NCBI RefSeq assembly: GCF_003148685.1
Contig: NZ_QGGR01000002.1
Span: 310,001 to 374,000 of the forward strand
From: Actinoplanes xinjiangensis
GTDB lineage: Bacteria > Actinomycetota > Actinomycetes > Mycobacteriales > Micromonosporaceae
Direction of reading: 5' to 3'
DNA: 64,000 nucleotides
Positions 51,502-60,392 of the stretch are shown piece by piece. Below the pieces are notes generated by a model. The model searched no databases. It saw nothing but the letters and a program-made list of their open reading frames with translations, and was not told the origin of the DNA. A program made the translations under genes and the position numbers. The stretch's first letter is position 1; each line of letters starts with the position of its first letter.

Positions 51502-51896
51502 CCCGGCACTCATCGCGCAGCTGACCAGGCAGTCGCGCAGCTGACCCGGCAATGGGCGGCCGACCAAGCGGTCACGCAGCTGACCCCGCAGTCATCGCGA
51601 TGTTGATCCGGCATTTGCGCGGCCAACCAGGCCGCCCCGCGACTGACCCGGCAACGGGCGGCCGATCAGGCGGGTCAAGCAGCTGACCCCGCCCCCATCG
51701 CGCAGCTGATCCGGCATTTGCGCAGCGGACCAGGCCGCCCCGCGACTGACCCCACCCTCATCGCGGAGCCGGCCCGACGGTTGGGCGGCCGACCAGGCAG
51801 TCGCCGCAGCTGAGCCCACCTGCGTCGGGCAGGCGGCCGGGAGAAAGGCATCGCCGGGCGGAGACTGCTCCCGCCCGGCGATGAAGGAACAAAACG
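51502..51896. repeat. Degenerate long tandem repeats between convergent genes
   Basis: Blocks such as CGCGCAGCTGACCCGGCA, GGGCGGCCGACCAGGC and TGATCCGGCATTTGCGC recur in mixed order, with a higher-order period of about 110 bp, from 51505 to about 51830. Then GGAGACTGCTCCCGCCCGGCG before the topoisomerase stop may help termination. No gene is supported. Confidence 0.75.
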
Positions 51897-54416
51897 TCAG
51901 TCGCGCTCGATCAGGTGCCCGATCAGCTGCGGGCCCATGATGACCGCGTTGCCGGAGCCGTCCCGGCGGGCGTCGGGCTCCGGGAGTTCGACCGGGTCAC
52001 CGGTGTTGGAGGCGCCGACCGGGCGGGGGCCGACCCAGGCGACGGTGAGCCGCGTCTCCCCCTTGAGGAACCGCTGGACCCGGACGCCGCCGGTGGCACG
52101 GCCCTTGGCCGGGTACGACGCGAAGGGTGACACCTTGACCTGGGTTCCGGTCGCGGTGACGACCATGGGCTCACCGTGTGCGGTGTCGGAGGTGACGACG
52201 GTGTTGAAGGAGATCACCTCGGCGTCGGGGGTGAGGTTGACGCCGGCCATCCCGCCGCCCTTGAGGCCCTGTGGTCGCACCAGCTTGGCCGGGAACCGCA
52301 GCAGGCTCGCGTCGGACGTGACGAAGACGAGGGCTTCGGCGCCGTCGGTGAGCCAGGTGGCCTGGAGGACCTCGTCGCCCTCCTTGAGGGTGATCACCTC
52401 GAACTCGTCGGAGCGGACGGGCCATTCCGGCGCGCACACCTTGACGATGCCGAACTTGGTGCCCATGGCGATACCGGGTGACTCGCCGCCGCCGAGCGGT
52501 GCCATGCCGACGACTTTCTCGCCCTTGTGCAGGGGCACCAGCTCGGACGCCGACATCCCGCCGCGGAGGGAGACGGTGCCGGACTGTTCGGGCAGGACCG
52601 GCAGGGTGAGTACGTCGGTCTTGAAGGCCCGGCCGCGGTTGGTGACGAGCAGGATCCGGCCGCGGGCGGTGGAGTGGATGATCGCGCGGACGGCGTCGTG
52701 TTTGACGCGGCCGCTGCGTTTGCGGGCCTCGGTGGACTCCTCGCTCTCGGCGGCGGTCCGGGCGATGAGGCCGGTCGCGGAGAGGATGACCTGGCAGGGG
52801 TCGTCGGCGACCTCGAGAGGGCCGGCCGGGACGGAGGCGGCGAGGACCTCCTTGAGGTCACCGTCGATGAGGGTGGTGCGGCGGGCGGCGCCGAACTCCT
52901 TGGCGACGGCGGCCAGCTCGTCGGAGACGACCTTCTTGAGGACGTCCTCGTTGTCGAGGATGCGGGTCAGCTCGGCGATCTCGGTGCGCAGCCGGTCCTG
53001 CTCGGCCTCCAGCTCGATCCGGTCGAACCGGGTGAGCCGCCGCAACGGCGTGTCGAGGATGTAGGTCGCCTGGATGTCGGAGAGACCGAATTCGGTCATC
53101 AGGCCGGACTTGGCGGCGGCCGCGTCGTCACTGGCGCGGATCAGCGCGACGACCCGGTCGATGTCGATCAGGGCGATGAGCAGACCGTCGACGAGGTGCA
53201 GGCGGTCCTCGCGCTTGGTCCGCCGGTAGAGCGTGCGCCGGGTGACGACGTCGTAGCGGTGCTGGACGAAGACCTCGAGCAGTGCCTTGAGCCCCAGCGT
53301 ACGGGGCTGCCCTTCGACGAGCACCAGGTTGTTGATGCCGAAGGAGCTCTCCAGCGGGGTGAGCCGGTAGAGGTCGGCGAGCAGCGCCTGCGGGTTGACG
53401 CCGATCTTGCACTCGATGACGAGGCGGGTGCCGTGCTCGCGGTCGGTGAGGTCCTTGACGTCGGCGATGCCGGTGAGGCGGGCGGCCTGGCGCTGGCCAC
53501 GCCGCGGGCCGGAGGTGATGACCTTGCCCTTCACCTCGTCGGTGATCGCCTCGATGATCTTCTCGGCGCCGACGCCGTAGGGCAGCTCGGTGACGGTGAT
53601 GGCCTGCCGGCCGCGGCCGCCCTCGAGCAGGCCGGTCTCGGCGCGGGCGCGGACCCGGACGACGCCGCGGCCCGTCTCGTACGCCCGGCGCACCTCGTCG
53701 AGGCCGAGCAGCTGCCCGCCGGTGGGCAGGTCGGGCCCGGGAACGAAGCGCATCAGCTCGTCGAGGTCGGCCGACGGTTTCTTGATCAGGTGCCGGGCGG
53801 CCGCCACGACCTCGCCGAGGTTGTGCGGGATCATGTTCGTCGCCATCCCGACGGCGATCCCGGACGTGCCGTTGACCAGCAGGTTCGGGAAGGCGGCGGG
53901 GAGCACCCGGGGTTCCTGCTCGGACCCGTCGTAGGTGGGCTTGAAGTCGACGGTGCCCTCGCCGAGCTCGCCGACCAGCAGCATCGCCTCGCGGGACATC
54001 CGGGCCTCGGTGTACCGGGCGGCGGCCGGGCCGTCGTCGGGGGAGCCGAAGTTGCCGTGGCCGTCGATGAGCGGCGTGTTGAGCGAGAAGTCCTGGGCGA
54101 GCCGGACCAGGGCGTCGTAGATCGCGACGTCGCCGTGCGGGTGGTACTTACCCATCACGTCGCCGACGACGCGGGCCGACTTCACATAGGGCCGGTCGGG
54201 GCGCTGCCCCTGCTCGGACATGGACCAGAGGATGCGCCGGTGCACGGGCTTGAGACCGTCCCGCGCGTCCGGGAGGGCGCGCGAGTGGATGACCGAGTAG
54301 GCGTACTCCAGGTAGGAGTCCTCCACCTCGGTGGTGAGCGGGTTGTCGATGACCCGGGCGCCCGCCTGGTCGAACGCGGACAGGTCGACGCGTTTGTCGG
54401 ATTTTCGGCGTGCCAT
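51897..54416 (-). CDS. Type II topoisomerase subunit A (ParC/GyrA-like)
   Basis: DNA-cutting subunit of a second type II topoisomerase, 839 residues. Active-site Tyr135 in AAARYTEARM; HPHGDVAIYD quinolone-pocket helix; GIAVGMATNMIPHN; C-terminal beta-pinwheel repeats from about 540 (VTNRGRAFKTDVLTLPVLP). It lacks the standard GyrA-box QRRGGKG, which argues for a topoisomerase IV-like (decatenating) enzyme. Position 97, equal to Ser83 of E. coli GyrA, is Val, so intrinsic quinolone binding may be weaker. It starts 14 bases after the ParE-like stop and forms an operon with it. Confidence 0.92.
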   Translation of the reverse strand: MARRKSDKRVDLSAFDQAGARVIDNPLTTEVEDSYLEYAYSVIHSRALPDARDGLKPVHRRILWSMSEQGQRPDRPYVKSARVVGDVMGKYHPHGDVAIYDALVRLAQDFSLNTPLIDGHGNFGSPDDGPAAARYTEARMSREAMLLVGELGEGTVDFKPTYDGSEQEPRVLPAAFPNLLVNGTSGIAVGMATNMIPHNLGEVVAAARHLIKKPSADLDELMRFVPGPDLPTGGQLLGLDEVRRAYETGRGVVRVRARAETGLLEGGRGRQAITVTELPYGVGAEKIIEAITDEVKGKVITSGPRRGQRQAARLTGIADVKDLTDREHGTRLVIECKIGVNPQALLADLYRLTPLESSFGINNLVLVEGQPRTLGLKALLEVFVQHRYDVVTRRTLYRRTKREDRLHLVDGLLIALIDIDRVVALIRASDDAAAAKSGLMTEFGLSDIQATYILDTPLRRLTRFDRIELEAEQDRLRTEIAELTRILDNEDVLKKVVSDELAAVAKEFGAARRTTLIDGDLKEVLAASVPAGPLEVADDPCQVILSATGLIARTAAESEESTEARKRSGRVKHDAVRAIIHSTARGRILLVTNRGRAFKTDVLTLPVLPEQSGTVSLRGGMSASELVPLHKGEKVVGMAPLGGGESPGIAMGTKFGIVKVCAPEWPVRSDEFEVITLKEGDEVLQATWLTDGAEALVFVTSDASLLRFPAKLVRPQGLKGGGMAGVNLTPDAEVISFNTVVTSDTAHGEPMVVTATGTQVKVSPFASYPAKGRATGGVRVQRFLKGETRLTVAWVGPRPVGASNTGDPVELPEPDARRDGSGNAVIMGPQLIGHLIERD

Positions 54417-54430
54417 TGGTAGCGGACCTC

Positions 54431-56488
54431 TCAGGCGTCGATCGTCTCTTGGTCGATCCGGCCCGCGGCCTCGATCAACCAGTTCTTCCGGGGCTCGACC
54501 CGTTCACCCATCAGCAGTTCGAGGGTGGCTTCGGCTTTCTCGGCGTCCTCGATGGTGATCCGCCGGACGGTGCGCTCGGCCGGGTTCATCGTGGTGTCCC
54601 ACAGCTCGTCGGCGTCCATCTCACCGAGGCCCTTGAACCGGGGCACCGGTTTCTGGACCTGACGGCCGGCGCGCTCGATACGGGAGACGGTGCTCTCCAT
54701 CTCCTGCTGGGTGTACGTGTAGAGGGTCTCCGCGTTGCGGCCCTTGGTGACCACCTTGTGCAGCGGTGGCATGGCGGCGAAGAGCCGGCCGTTCTCGATG
54801 ACCGGCCGCATGTACTTCGCGAAGAGCGTGATCAGCAGGGTCCGGATGTGCGAGCCGTCGACGTCGGCGTCCGCCATGATCATGACGCGGCCGTAGCGCA
54901 TCGAGCCGATGTCGAAGGTACGCCCGGAGCCGGCCCCGAGGACCTGGACGATCGCCGAGCACTCGGCGTTGTCGAGGACCTGCTGGAGGCTCGCCTTCTG
55001 CACGTTGAGGATCTTGCCGCGGATCGGCAGGAGAGCCTGATACTCCGAGGAGCGGGCCATCCGGGCGGTACCGAGGGCCGAGTCACCCTCGACGATGAAG
55101 AGCTCGGAGCGGTCGATGCCGATGGCCCGGCAGTCGACCAGCTTGGCCGGCATCGACGCGCCCTCGAGGGCAGTCTTGCGGCGGGCCGCGTCCTTCTGCT
55201 GTTTCTGGGTGAGGCGGACCCGGGCCGCGTCCACCACCTTCTGCAGGACGGTCCGGGCCTCCGTCTTGGTACGCCGCCCGTCGACCCATTCCTTCAGATA
55301 CGTCTCGACGAGGCTCTGCATGACCCGGGCGACCCCGGCGGTGGACAGCTCGTCCTTGGTCTGCGAGGTGAACTGCGGCTCCGGCACCCGCACGTGGATG
55401 ACCGCGGTCATGCCCTCGAGGAAGTCGTCCAGGACGGGCGGCTCCTCCTTGGGCTTGAGCAGCCCCCGGGCGTTGCGGATCGCGTCGGTCAGGGCACGCA
55501 CGAGGGCCCGCTCGAAGCCCTTGCGGTGCGTGCCGCCGTGCATGTTGCGGATGGTGTTGGTGAAGCACTCGACGGTGCGCTCGTAGCCGGTGCCCCAGCG
55601 GAAGGCGACCTCGATCTGGGCGTGCCGGACCACGTTGGACTGCATCACGCCGTTGGCGTCGGCCGCGTTCTCCTTGTAGGTGCCCTCACCGGTGACCAGC
55701 AGGGTGGCGGAGACCGGCTTGTCGGAGGCCGGGCTGAGGAAGTCCACCATGTCGGCGAGGCCGTTGGGGTAGTGGAACGTCTCGGTCGCCGGCTCCTCGG
55801 CGGTCGCGTCGAACAGCGTGTACTGCACGCCGGGGACCAGGAACGCGGTGTTGCGCAGCTTGGTCCGGACGGCGTCGACGTCGAGCCGGGCGCCGGTCTC
55901 GAAGTAGCGGGCGTCGTACCAGTACCGGATCGAGGTGCCGCCGGGCTCGCCCCGTTTCATCCGGCGGATCACCCGCAGGCCGGGCTCCCGGCTGAACGGC
56001 GCCTCCGGCCCGGGGCCGTCGAAGACCCCGGGGACGCCGCGCTGGAACGAGATCTCGTGGACCTTGCCGTCCCGCTTGACGGTGACGTCGAAGCGCAGGG
56101 CGAGCGCGTTGACCGCGGACGCGCCGACGCCGTGCAGGCCGCCGGAGGTCTTGTAGCCGGAGCCGCCGAACTTGCCGCCGGCGTGCAGCCGGGTGAGCAC
56201 CAGCTCGACACCGCTCAGCCCGGACTTGGCGTGCACGTCGGTGGGGATGCCGCGGCCGTCGTCGTCGACCTGGACCGAGCCGTCGCTGTGCAGCGTCACG
56301 GCGATGCGGGTGGCGTGGCCGCCGACCCCCTCATCGGTGCAGTTGTCGATGATCTCGTTCGCGAGGTGGTTGATGCCTCTGCTGTCGGTGGACCCGATGT
56401 ACATGCCCGGGCGTTTGCGGACAGCGTCGAGCCCTTCGAGGTGCGTGAGGTCGTCAGCCCCGTACAAGGTCTCTGGTTGCGCGGTCAC
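54431..56488 (-). CDS. Type II topoisomerase subunit B (ParE/GyrB-like)
   Basis: ATPase subunit of 685 residues. GHKL domain with HLANEIIDNCTDEG (ATP and Mg binding), DDDGRGIPTDVH and GGLHGVGASAVNAL; TOPRIM domain with FIVEGDSALGTAR and MADADVDGSHIRTLL; C-terminal PRFKGLGEMDADELWDTTMN. The GTG start at 56488 has GGGAG about 10 bases upstream. The normal gyrB/gyrA pair of actinobacteria lies at the origin of replication, with dnaA, dnaN and recF near it; none of these is here, so this is the second set. Confidence 0.92.
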   Translation of the reverse strand: MTAQPETLYGADDLTHLEGLDAVRKRPGMYIGSTDSRGINHLANEIIDNCTDEGVGGHATRIAVTLHSDGSVQVDDDGRGIPTDVHAKSGLSGVELVLTRLHAGGKFGGSGYKTSGGLHGVGASAVNALALRFDVTVKRDGKVHEISFQRGVPGVFDGPGPEAPFSREPGLRVIRRMKRGEPGGTSIRYWYDARYFETGARLDVDAVRTKLRNTAFLVPGVQYTLFDATAEEPATETFHYPNGLADMVDFLSPASDKPVSATLLVTGEGTYKENAADANGVMQSNVVRHAQIEVAFRWGTGYERTVECFTNTIRNMHGGTHRKGFERALVRALTDAIRNARGLLKPKEEPPVLDDFLEGMTAVIHVRVPEPQFTSQTKDELSTAGVARVMQSLVETYLKEWVDGRRTKTEARTVLQKVVDAARVRLTQKQQKDAARRKTALEGASMPAKLVDCRAIGIDRSELFIVEGDSALGTARMARSSEYQALLPIRGKILNVQKASLQQVLDNAECSAIVQVLGAGSGRTFDIGSMRYGRVMIMADADVDGSHIRTLLITLFAKYMRPVIENGRLFAAMPPLHKVVTKGRNAETLYTYTQQEMESTVSRIERAGRQVQKPVPRFKGLGEMDADELWDTTMNPAERTVRRITIEDAEKAEATLELLMGERVEPRKNWLIEAAGRIDQETIDA

Positions 56489-56532
56489 GAGGCGGCACTC
56501 CCGGTCAAGCCATGGTGGTCGAGGACGGCGCG

Positions 56533-56538
56533 AGCCTA
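56533..56538 (-). promoter_or_regulatory. Candidate -10 box of the parE-parC operon
   Basis: TAGGCT on the minus strand, 44 bases before the GTG. The same hexamer precedes other starts in this window. A weak palindrome GGTCTAGACC lies further upstream. Confidence 0.35.
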
Positions 56539-56626
56539 CCCGGCCCCTACGACACTTCTGCCCCAGGCGAGGCAGGTCTAGACCAGTCCGTGGCCAAAAT
56601 AGGGATGATCCACCCCAAGAAGTGCG

Positions 56627-57235
56627 CTACACCACAGTCGCCAGCGACACGGTCTGCGGCTGAAGAGCCCGAAAGAGGTCCAGCGGGTACGGCTTGCCCG
56701 GCACCGACACCGGAGGCAGCTCCTGGTAGGCGATGAGCGTGTCGGTCACGTCGCGGGTGGCCGAGCAGACCACCACGGTGTCGTGCGGCGCGTAGGCCTG
56801 GAGCCGGGCCGCCGTGCTCACCACGCTGCCGCTGATCATCCCGTAGCCGCCGTCGAATGCGGCCAGCGGATCGACGATCACCTCGCCGGTGGCCAGGCCG
56901 ACTCTCGTACGCACGCCGAACCTGCCGGCCAGAAGGCGCCCCCTCAACGCCTCCTGGACCGACAGGCCGGCCCGCACCGCGGAGGCGGCCGCCCCCGGGC
57001 CGAATCCCTCCTCCGCGGCGCCGAACACCGCCATCACCGCGTCTCCCACGTACTTCTCGACGATGCCGCCGCAGTCACGCACCACGGCCGCGACCGTCGA
57101 GAAGTAATCACGTTGCAGCGCCCGCACCTCCGCGCAGTCCAGCCGGTCCACCAGAGCGGTGAAGCCGACGATGTCGACGAACAGCACGGTTACGGTCTGA
57201 CGCCGCTCCTGAACGGCACTGATGACGGTGCTCAT
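56627..57235 (-). CDS. Stand-alone class III nucleotide cyclase domain
   Basis: A 202-residue protein that is one class III cyclase homology domain: VTVLFVDIVGFTALVDRLD (metal Asp21), KYVGDAVMAVFG (metal Asp65) and GSVVSTAARL. The transition-state Asn of the usual V-N-x-A-A-R is Ser140, while Arg144 is kept, so cyclase activity may be low. A frame upstream is open into the antisense of the LAL gene; the ATG at 57235 has GGGGGAGCG in front. It is divergent from a large LuxR (LAL) regulator. In many bacteria this domain is fused to the N-terminus of just such ATPase/TPR proteins. Confidence 0.82.
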   Translation of the reverse strand: MSTVISAVQERRQTVTVLFVDIVGFTALVDRLDCAEVRALQRDYFSTVAAVVRDCGGIVEKYVGDAVMAVFGAAEEGFGPGAAASAVRAGLSVQEALRGRLLAGRFGVRTRVGLATGEVIVDPLAAFDGGYGMISGSVVSTAARLQAYAPHDTVVVCSATRDVTDTLIAYQELPPVSVPGKPYPLDLFRALQPQTVSLATVV

Positions 57236-57296
57236 GTCTTCGCTCCCCCAGATCACTGCGTTGACCGGGAGTACGGTGCCAGCCAGGGACAGCACG

Positions 57297-57317
57297 CGGA
57301 TCCGCAGAACGACGTAT
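57297..57317 (-). promoter_or_regulatory. 21-bp element upstream of the cyclase gene
   Basis: On the minus strand ATACGTCGTTCTGCGGATCC plus G, 61 bases before the ATG. It matches 60257-60277 upstream of the DUF5995 gene in 19 of 21 positions. An upstream GGAAT, 18 bases from CGTC, is also reminiscent of an ECF-type promoter. Confidence 0.5.
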
Positions 57318-57396
57318 CTCTGACAGCATCGAATTCCGTCGTTTTTGTGACGCAGAACAGTCCGAACCGACGACATAGTGATAGGCGGATACGGAT

Positions 57397-57402
57397 TAGG
57401 CT
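57397..57402 (+). promoter_or_regulatory. Predicted -10 box of the leaderless LAL gene
   Basis: TAGGCT followed by 7 bases and the ATG at 57410, without a ribosome binding site. Confidence 0.5.
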
Positions 57403-57409
57403 GCCGGGC

Positions 57410-60217
57410 ATGGCCAGACAGGGGGACGAGGGGCCGCTTGTCGGGCGCACCGGCACGCTGGCCGATGTTCAGTCCAACCTCCGCAACGTCGGTCCCGGCG
57501 GGACGGCCGCGGTGTTCGTGACCGGGGAGAGCGGCGTCGGCAAGAGCCGGCTGCTGCGGGAGACCGCCGACGCCCTGCGCGGGACGGGTTTCGCGGTGCT
57601 GTTCGGCACCTGCCTCGACATCGGTGACGCCTCGCCGCTGCACCCGGTGCTGCAGGCGCTGCGCCGGCTCGACGGCTCGGCCCCGGCGGGTGCCGCCGAC
57701 GACGCGGGCGCGCTGCTCGAACGGGTGTCGCGTGACCTGCGGGCGATCGCCGGGGACCAGCAGCTCCTGCTGGTGCTCGACGACCTGCAGTGGGCCGACC
57801 GGAGCACCCGCCAGCTGCTGCTCTATCTGCTCGCCGGGCTCGGTGACGTCCGGGTCTCGGTGCTCGCCGCGATCCGGGCCGAGGCGCTGCACGGCACCCA
57901 CCCGCTGCGCCGGGTGCTGGCCGAGCTGCGGCGCCTGCGCTCGGTCCGGGTGGTCGATCTGGCCCCGCTCAGCCAGGAGCAGACCCGGGACCTGGTGACC
58001 GCGATCGTCGGCGGCACGGTGGCCCTGGAGGACGCCGACCGGGTCTTCAAGCGCAGCGGCGGCAACCCGTTCGTCGTCGAGGAACTCTCCCGTGACCTGC
58101 GCGACGGGCGGGTCGAGCTGTCCGACACGCTGCGCGAGATCTTCCTGTCCCGGGTCGACGAGCTGCCGCCGAACGCGCACACCGTGGTGCACGCGATCGC
58201 CGCCGGTGTCGAGCCGGTCGAGCACGCCGTGCTGGCCGGGGTGGTCCCGTTGCCGGAGGACCAGCTGATCGAGGCGGTCCGGGCCGCGGTCACGCACCGT
58301 TTCGTGGCCAGCGACCGGGACGGTTACAAGCTGCGGCACCGGCTGGTCGCCGAGGTCCTGGAGCAGGAGGTGCTGCCGGCCGAGGCGGCCTCACTGCACC
58401 GGCGGTACGCCGAGACGCTGGAGTCGGTGGACGGCGAGCCGGACAACGCGCGGCTGGCCTTCCACTGGCAGCGGGCCGGCGAGCCGGACCGGGCGCTGAC
58501 CCCGGTGGTGGCGTCGGCCCGGGCCGCCGAGCGGATGTACGGCTTCGCCGAGGCGCACCGCTACTGGACGATCGCGCTGCAGCTGGCCGGGGAGACCGAC
58601 CGTCGCCGTACCGAGCTGCTGGGGCACGCCGCCGAGTCGGCCCACCAGTGCGGCGAGCACCTGCTGGCGCTGGCCCGGCTGGAGGAGCTGGCCGGCCGGT
58701 CCGATGCTCCCGGCCGGTCCGAGTTGCACCTGCGCCGGGCCCGTTACCTGGCCTCGGCCGGCCGTTCGGCGACCGCCGAGATCGAGTATCAGCGGGCCCT
58801 GGAGGCGCCGGACTGCACCCCGCGCCGGCGGGCGTCGGCTGCGGCGTACCTCGCTGAGCTGCTGTTGCATCTGGGCCGTTATGCCGACGCCAACCAGCAC
58901 GCCCGGGAGGCGCTGGAGCTGGCCGCGGTCAACGGCGCCACCACCGATCTGGTCCGGGCGAGCGCCGCGCTGGGCTTCAGCGCCGCGTTCCGCGAGGACC
59001 CGGACGCCGGTCTGGCGGTCATCCGGCACGCCGTGGAGATCGCCGAGCGGTCCGGGCACCCGGACGACCTGGGCGTGGCTTACCTGCACCTGGCGGAGCT
59101 GCTGGCCGGCCCGCTGAACAGCATCGAGGAGGGCGTGCTGGTGGCCCGCCGCGGCGCCGATCTGCTCGCCGCCCGCGGGGTGGGCCGCACCTACCAGACC
59201 CGGCTGCTGGCGATCGCCGCGAAGGGGCTGTTCCGCAACGGTCAGTGGTCCGAGGCGTACGCGGTGTTGGAGACCGCGATGCGCAACCACCCGTCCGGCG
59301 CCGACGCGGTGGAGCTGCTGCTCGCCCGGTCGCAGCTGTGGGTCGGTTTCGGTGAGGTGGACAACGCCCGCCGCGACCTGGACGCGGTGGCGACGCTGCT
59401 GGCCGGCGGCGGGGCGCGGCACGTGTTGCCGATGTTGACGCTGCGGGCCGGGCTGGCGATGTGGCAGGGCGAGCACGCCGAGGCGCGGGCCGCGGTGCAG
59501 CGTGGCCTGACCGAGACCCGTTCCGACGACCTGGTGCTGCTCGGGGTGCTGGCCTGGCACGGTCTGCGGGCCGAGGCGGAGGCGCACGTGGCCGGTCAGC
59601 CGACCGACGCGGGGGCCCTACGCCGGCTCCGGACGGTGGTGGATCGCCTGGTCAAGGGAGTGGTGGACGCGCCGCCCGCGGTCCGTGCGGTGGTCGACGG
59701 CTACCTGGACCTGTGCACCGCCGAGCTGAGCCGGGTCGAGGACCGGCAGGATCCCGAGCCGTGGGCACGGGCGGCGGCCATCTGGGACCGGCGCCAGCAG
59801 CCGTACCCGGCGGCCTATGCGCGGTTGCGGCACGCCGAGGCGTCGCTGCAACGGCGGGTCCGGCGGACGTCGGCGATCACCGGCCTGCGCCAGGCGTACG
59901 CGACGGCGACCGCGATGGGTGCGCGCCCGTTCGCGAACGAGATCGTCGGGGTGGCGCAGCGGTTCCGGGTGACGCTCGGCGACGACGTGCAGGTGCTGCC
60001 GGCCGGGCCGGAGCGGGCCGCCGACGAGCTGTCCACGCTGACCGGGCGGGAGCGCGAGGTGCTGGCGGCGGTGGCCGAGGGCCTGACCAACCGGGAGATC
60101 GGTGAGCTGCTGTTCATCAGTGAGCGGACCGTCGGCGTGCACCTCGGGCACATCTTCGACAAACTCCAGGTACGCACTCGCGTACAGGCTAGTCGCGTCT
60201 TCCTGACAGCGGCCTGA
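57410..60217 (+). CDS. LAL family LuxR-type transcriptional regulator
   Basis: Large ATP-binding regulator of 935 residues. N-terminal AAA/STAND ATPase (about 10-280) with Walker A TGESGVGKS (residues 38-46) and Walker B LLVLDDLQWADR; a long TPR-like helical middle (about 350-800: RRARYLASAGRSATAEIEYQ, RYADANQHAREALELA); a C-terminal LuxR HTH (LTGREREVLAAVAEGLTNRE, ERTVGVHLGHIFDKL). Such proteins bind an inducer such as maltotriose or a pathway signal. No pathway cluster is adjacent; the divergent cyclase and the following DUF5995 gene share a 21-bp upstream motif and are candidate targets. The ATG is probably leaderless. Confidence 0.9.
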   Translation: MARQGDEGPLVGRTGTLADVQSNLRNVGPGGTAAVFVTGESGVGKSRLLRETADALRGTGFAVLFGTCLDIGDASPLHPVLQALRRLDGSAPAGAADDAGALLERVSRDLRAIAGDQQLLLVLDDLQWADRSTRQLLLYLLAGLGDVRVSVLAAIRAEALHGTHPLRRVLAELRRLRSVRVVDLAPLSQEQTRDLVTAIVGGTVALEDADRVFKRSGGNPFVVEELSRDLRDGRVELSDTLREIFLSRVDELPPNAHTVVHAIAAGVEPVEHAVLAGVVPLPEDQLIEAVRAAVTHRFVASDRDGYKLRHRLVAEVLEQEVLPAEAASLHRRYAETLESVDGEPDNARLAFHWQRAGEPDRALTPVVASARAAERMYGFAEAHRYWTIALQLAGETDRRRTELLGHAAESAHQCGEHLLALARLEELAGRSDAPGRSELHLRRARYLASAGRSATAEIEYQRALEAPDCTPRRRASAAAYLAELLLHLGRYADANQHAREALELAAVNGATTDLVRASAALGFSAAFREDPDAGLAVIRHAVEIAERSGHPDDLGVAYLHLAELLAGPLNSIEEGVLVARRGADLLAARGVGRTYQTRLLAIAAKGLFRNGQWSEAYAVLETAMRNHPSGADAVELLLARSQLWVGFGEVDNARRDLDAVATLLAGGGARHVLPMLTLRAGLAMWQGEHAEARAAVQRGLTETRSDDLVLLGVLAWHGLRAEAEAHVAGQPTDAGALRRLRTVVDRLVKGVVDAPPAVRAVVDGYLDLCTAELSRVEDRQDPEPWARAAAIWDRRQQPYPAAYARLRHAEASLQRRVRRTSAITGLRQAYATATAMGARPFANEIVGVAQRFRVTLGDDVQVLPAGPERAADELSTLTGREREVLAAVAEGLTNREIGELLFISERTVGVHLGHIFDKLQVRTRVQASRVFLTAA

Positions 60218-60256
60218 CCAGGCAATCGTTATCCGGCCGTGACATACGTACACGGA

Positions 60257-60277
60257 ATACGTCGTTCTACCGATCCG
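60257..60277 (+). promoter_or_regulatory. 21-bp element upstream of the DUF5995 gene
   Basis: ATACGTCGTTCTACCGATCC plus G, 115 bases before the DUF5995 ATG. It is the partner of the element at 57297-57317 and differs at two positions. An extra ATACGT lies 13 bases upstream. Confidence 0.5.
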
Positions 60278-60315
60278 ATGACGGACCCCCGGTGGAAGTG
60301 TAGGCGCCACGGGGG

Positions 60316-60351
60316 AGCACCGCCCGGCGACAGGCTTCGCCGGGCGGTGCT
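60316..60351 (+). terminator. Perfect 15-bp hairpin before the DUF5995 gene
   Basis: AGCACCGCCCGGCGA / TCGCCGGGCGGTGCT with a 6-base loop, 98 bases after the LAL stop and 41 bases before the next ATG. It can end LAL transcription or sit in the DUF5995 leader. Confidence 0.6.
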
Positions 60352-60392
60352 GGGGGCCCTCCGTTGCCTTTGCATCACCCACGGAGGAACCC

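Noticed and set aside
57236..58339. Extension of the cyclase frame to 570 residues
   Set aside because: Antisense to the LAL regulator, low complexity; ATG 57235 has a clear ribosome binding site.
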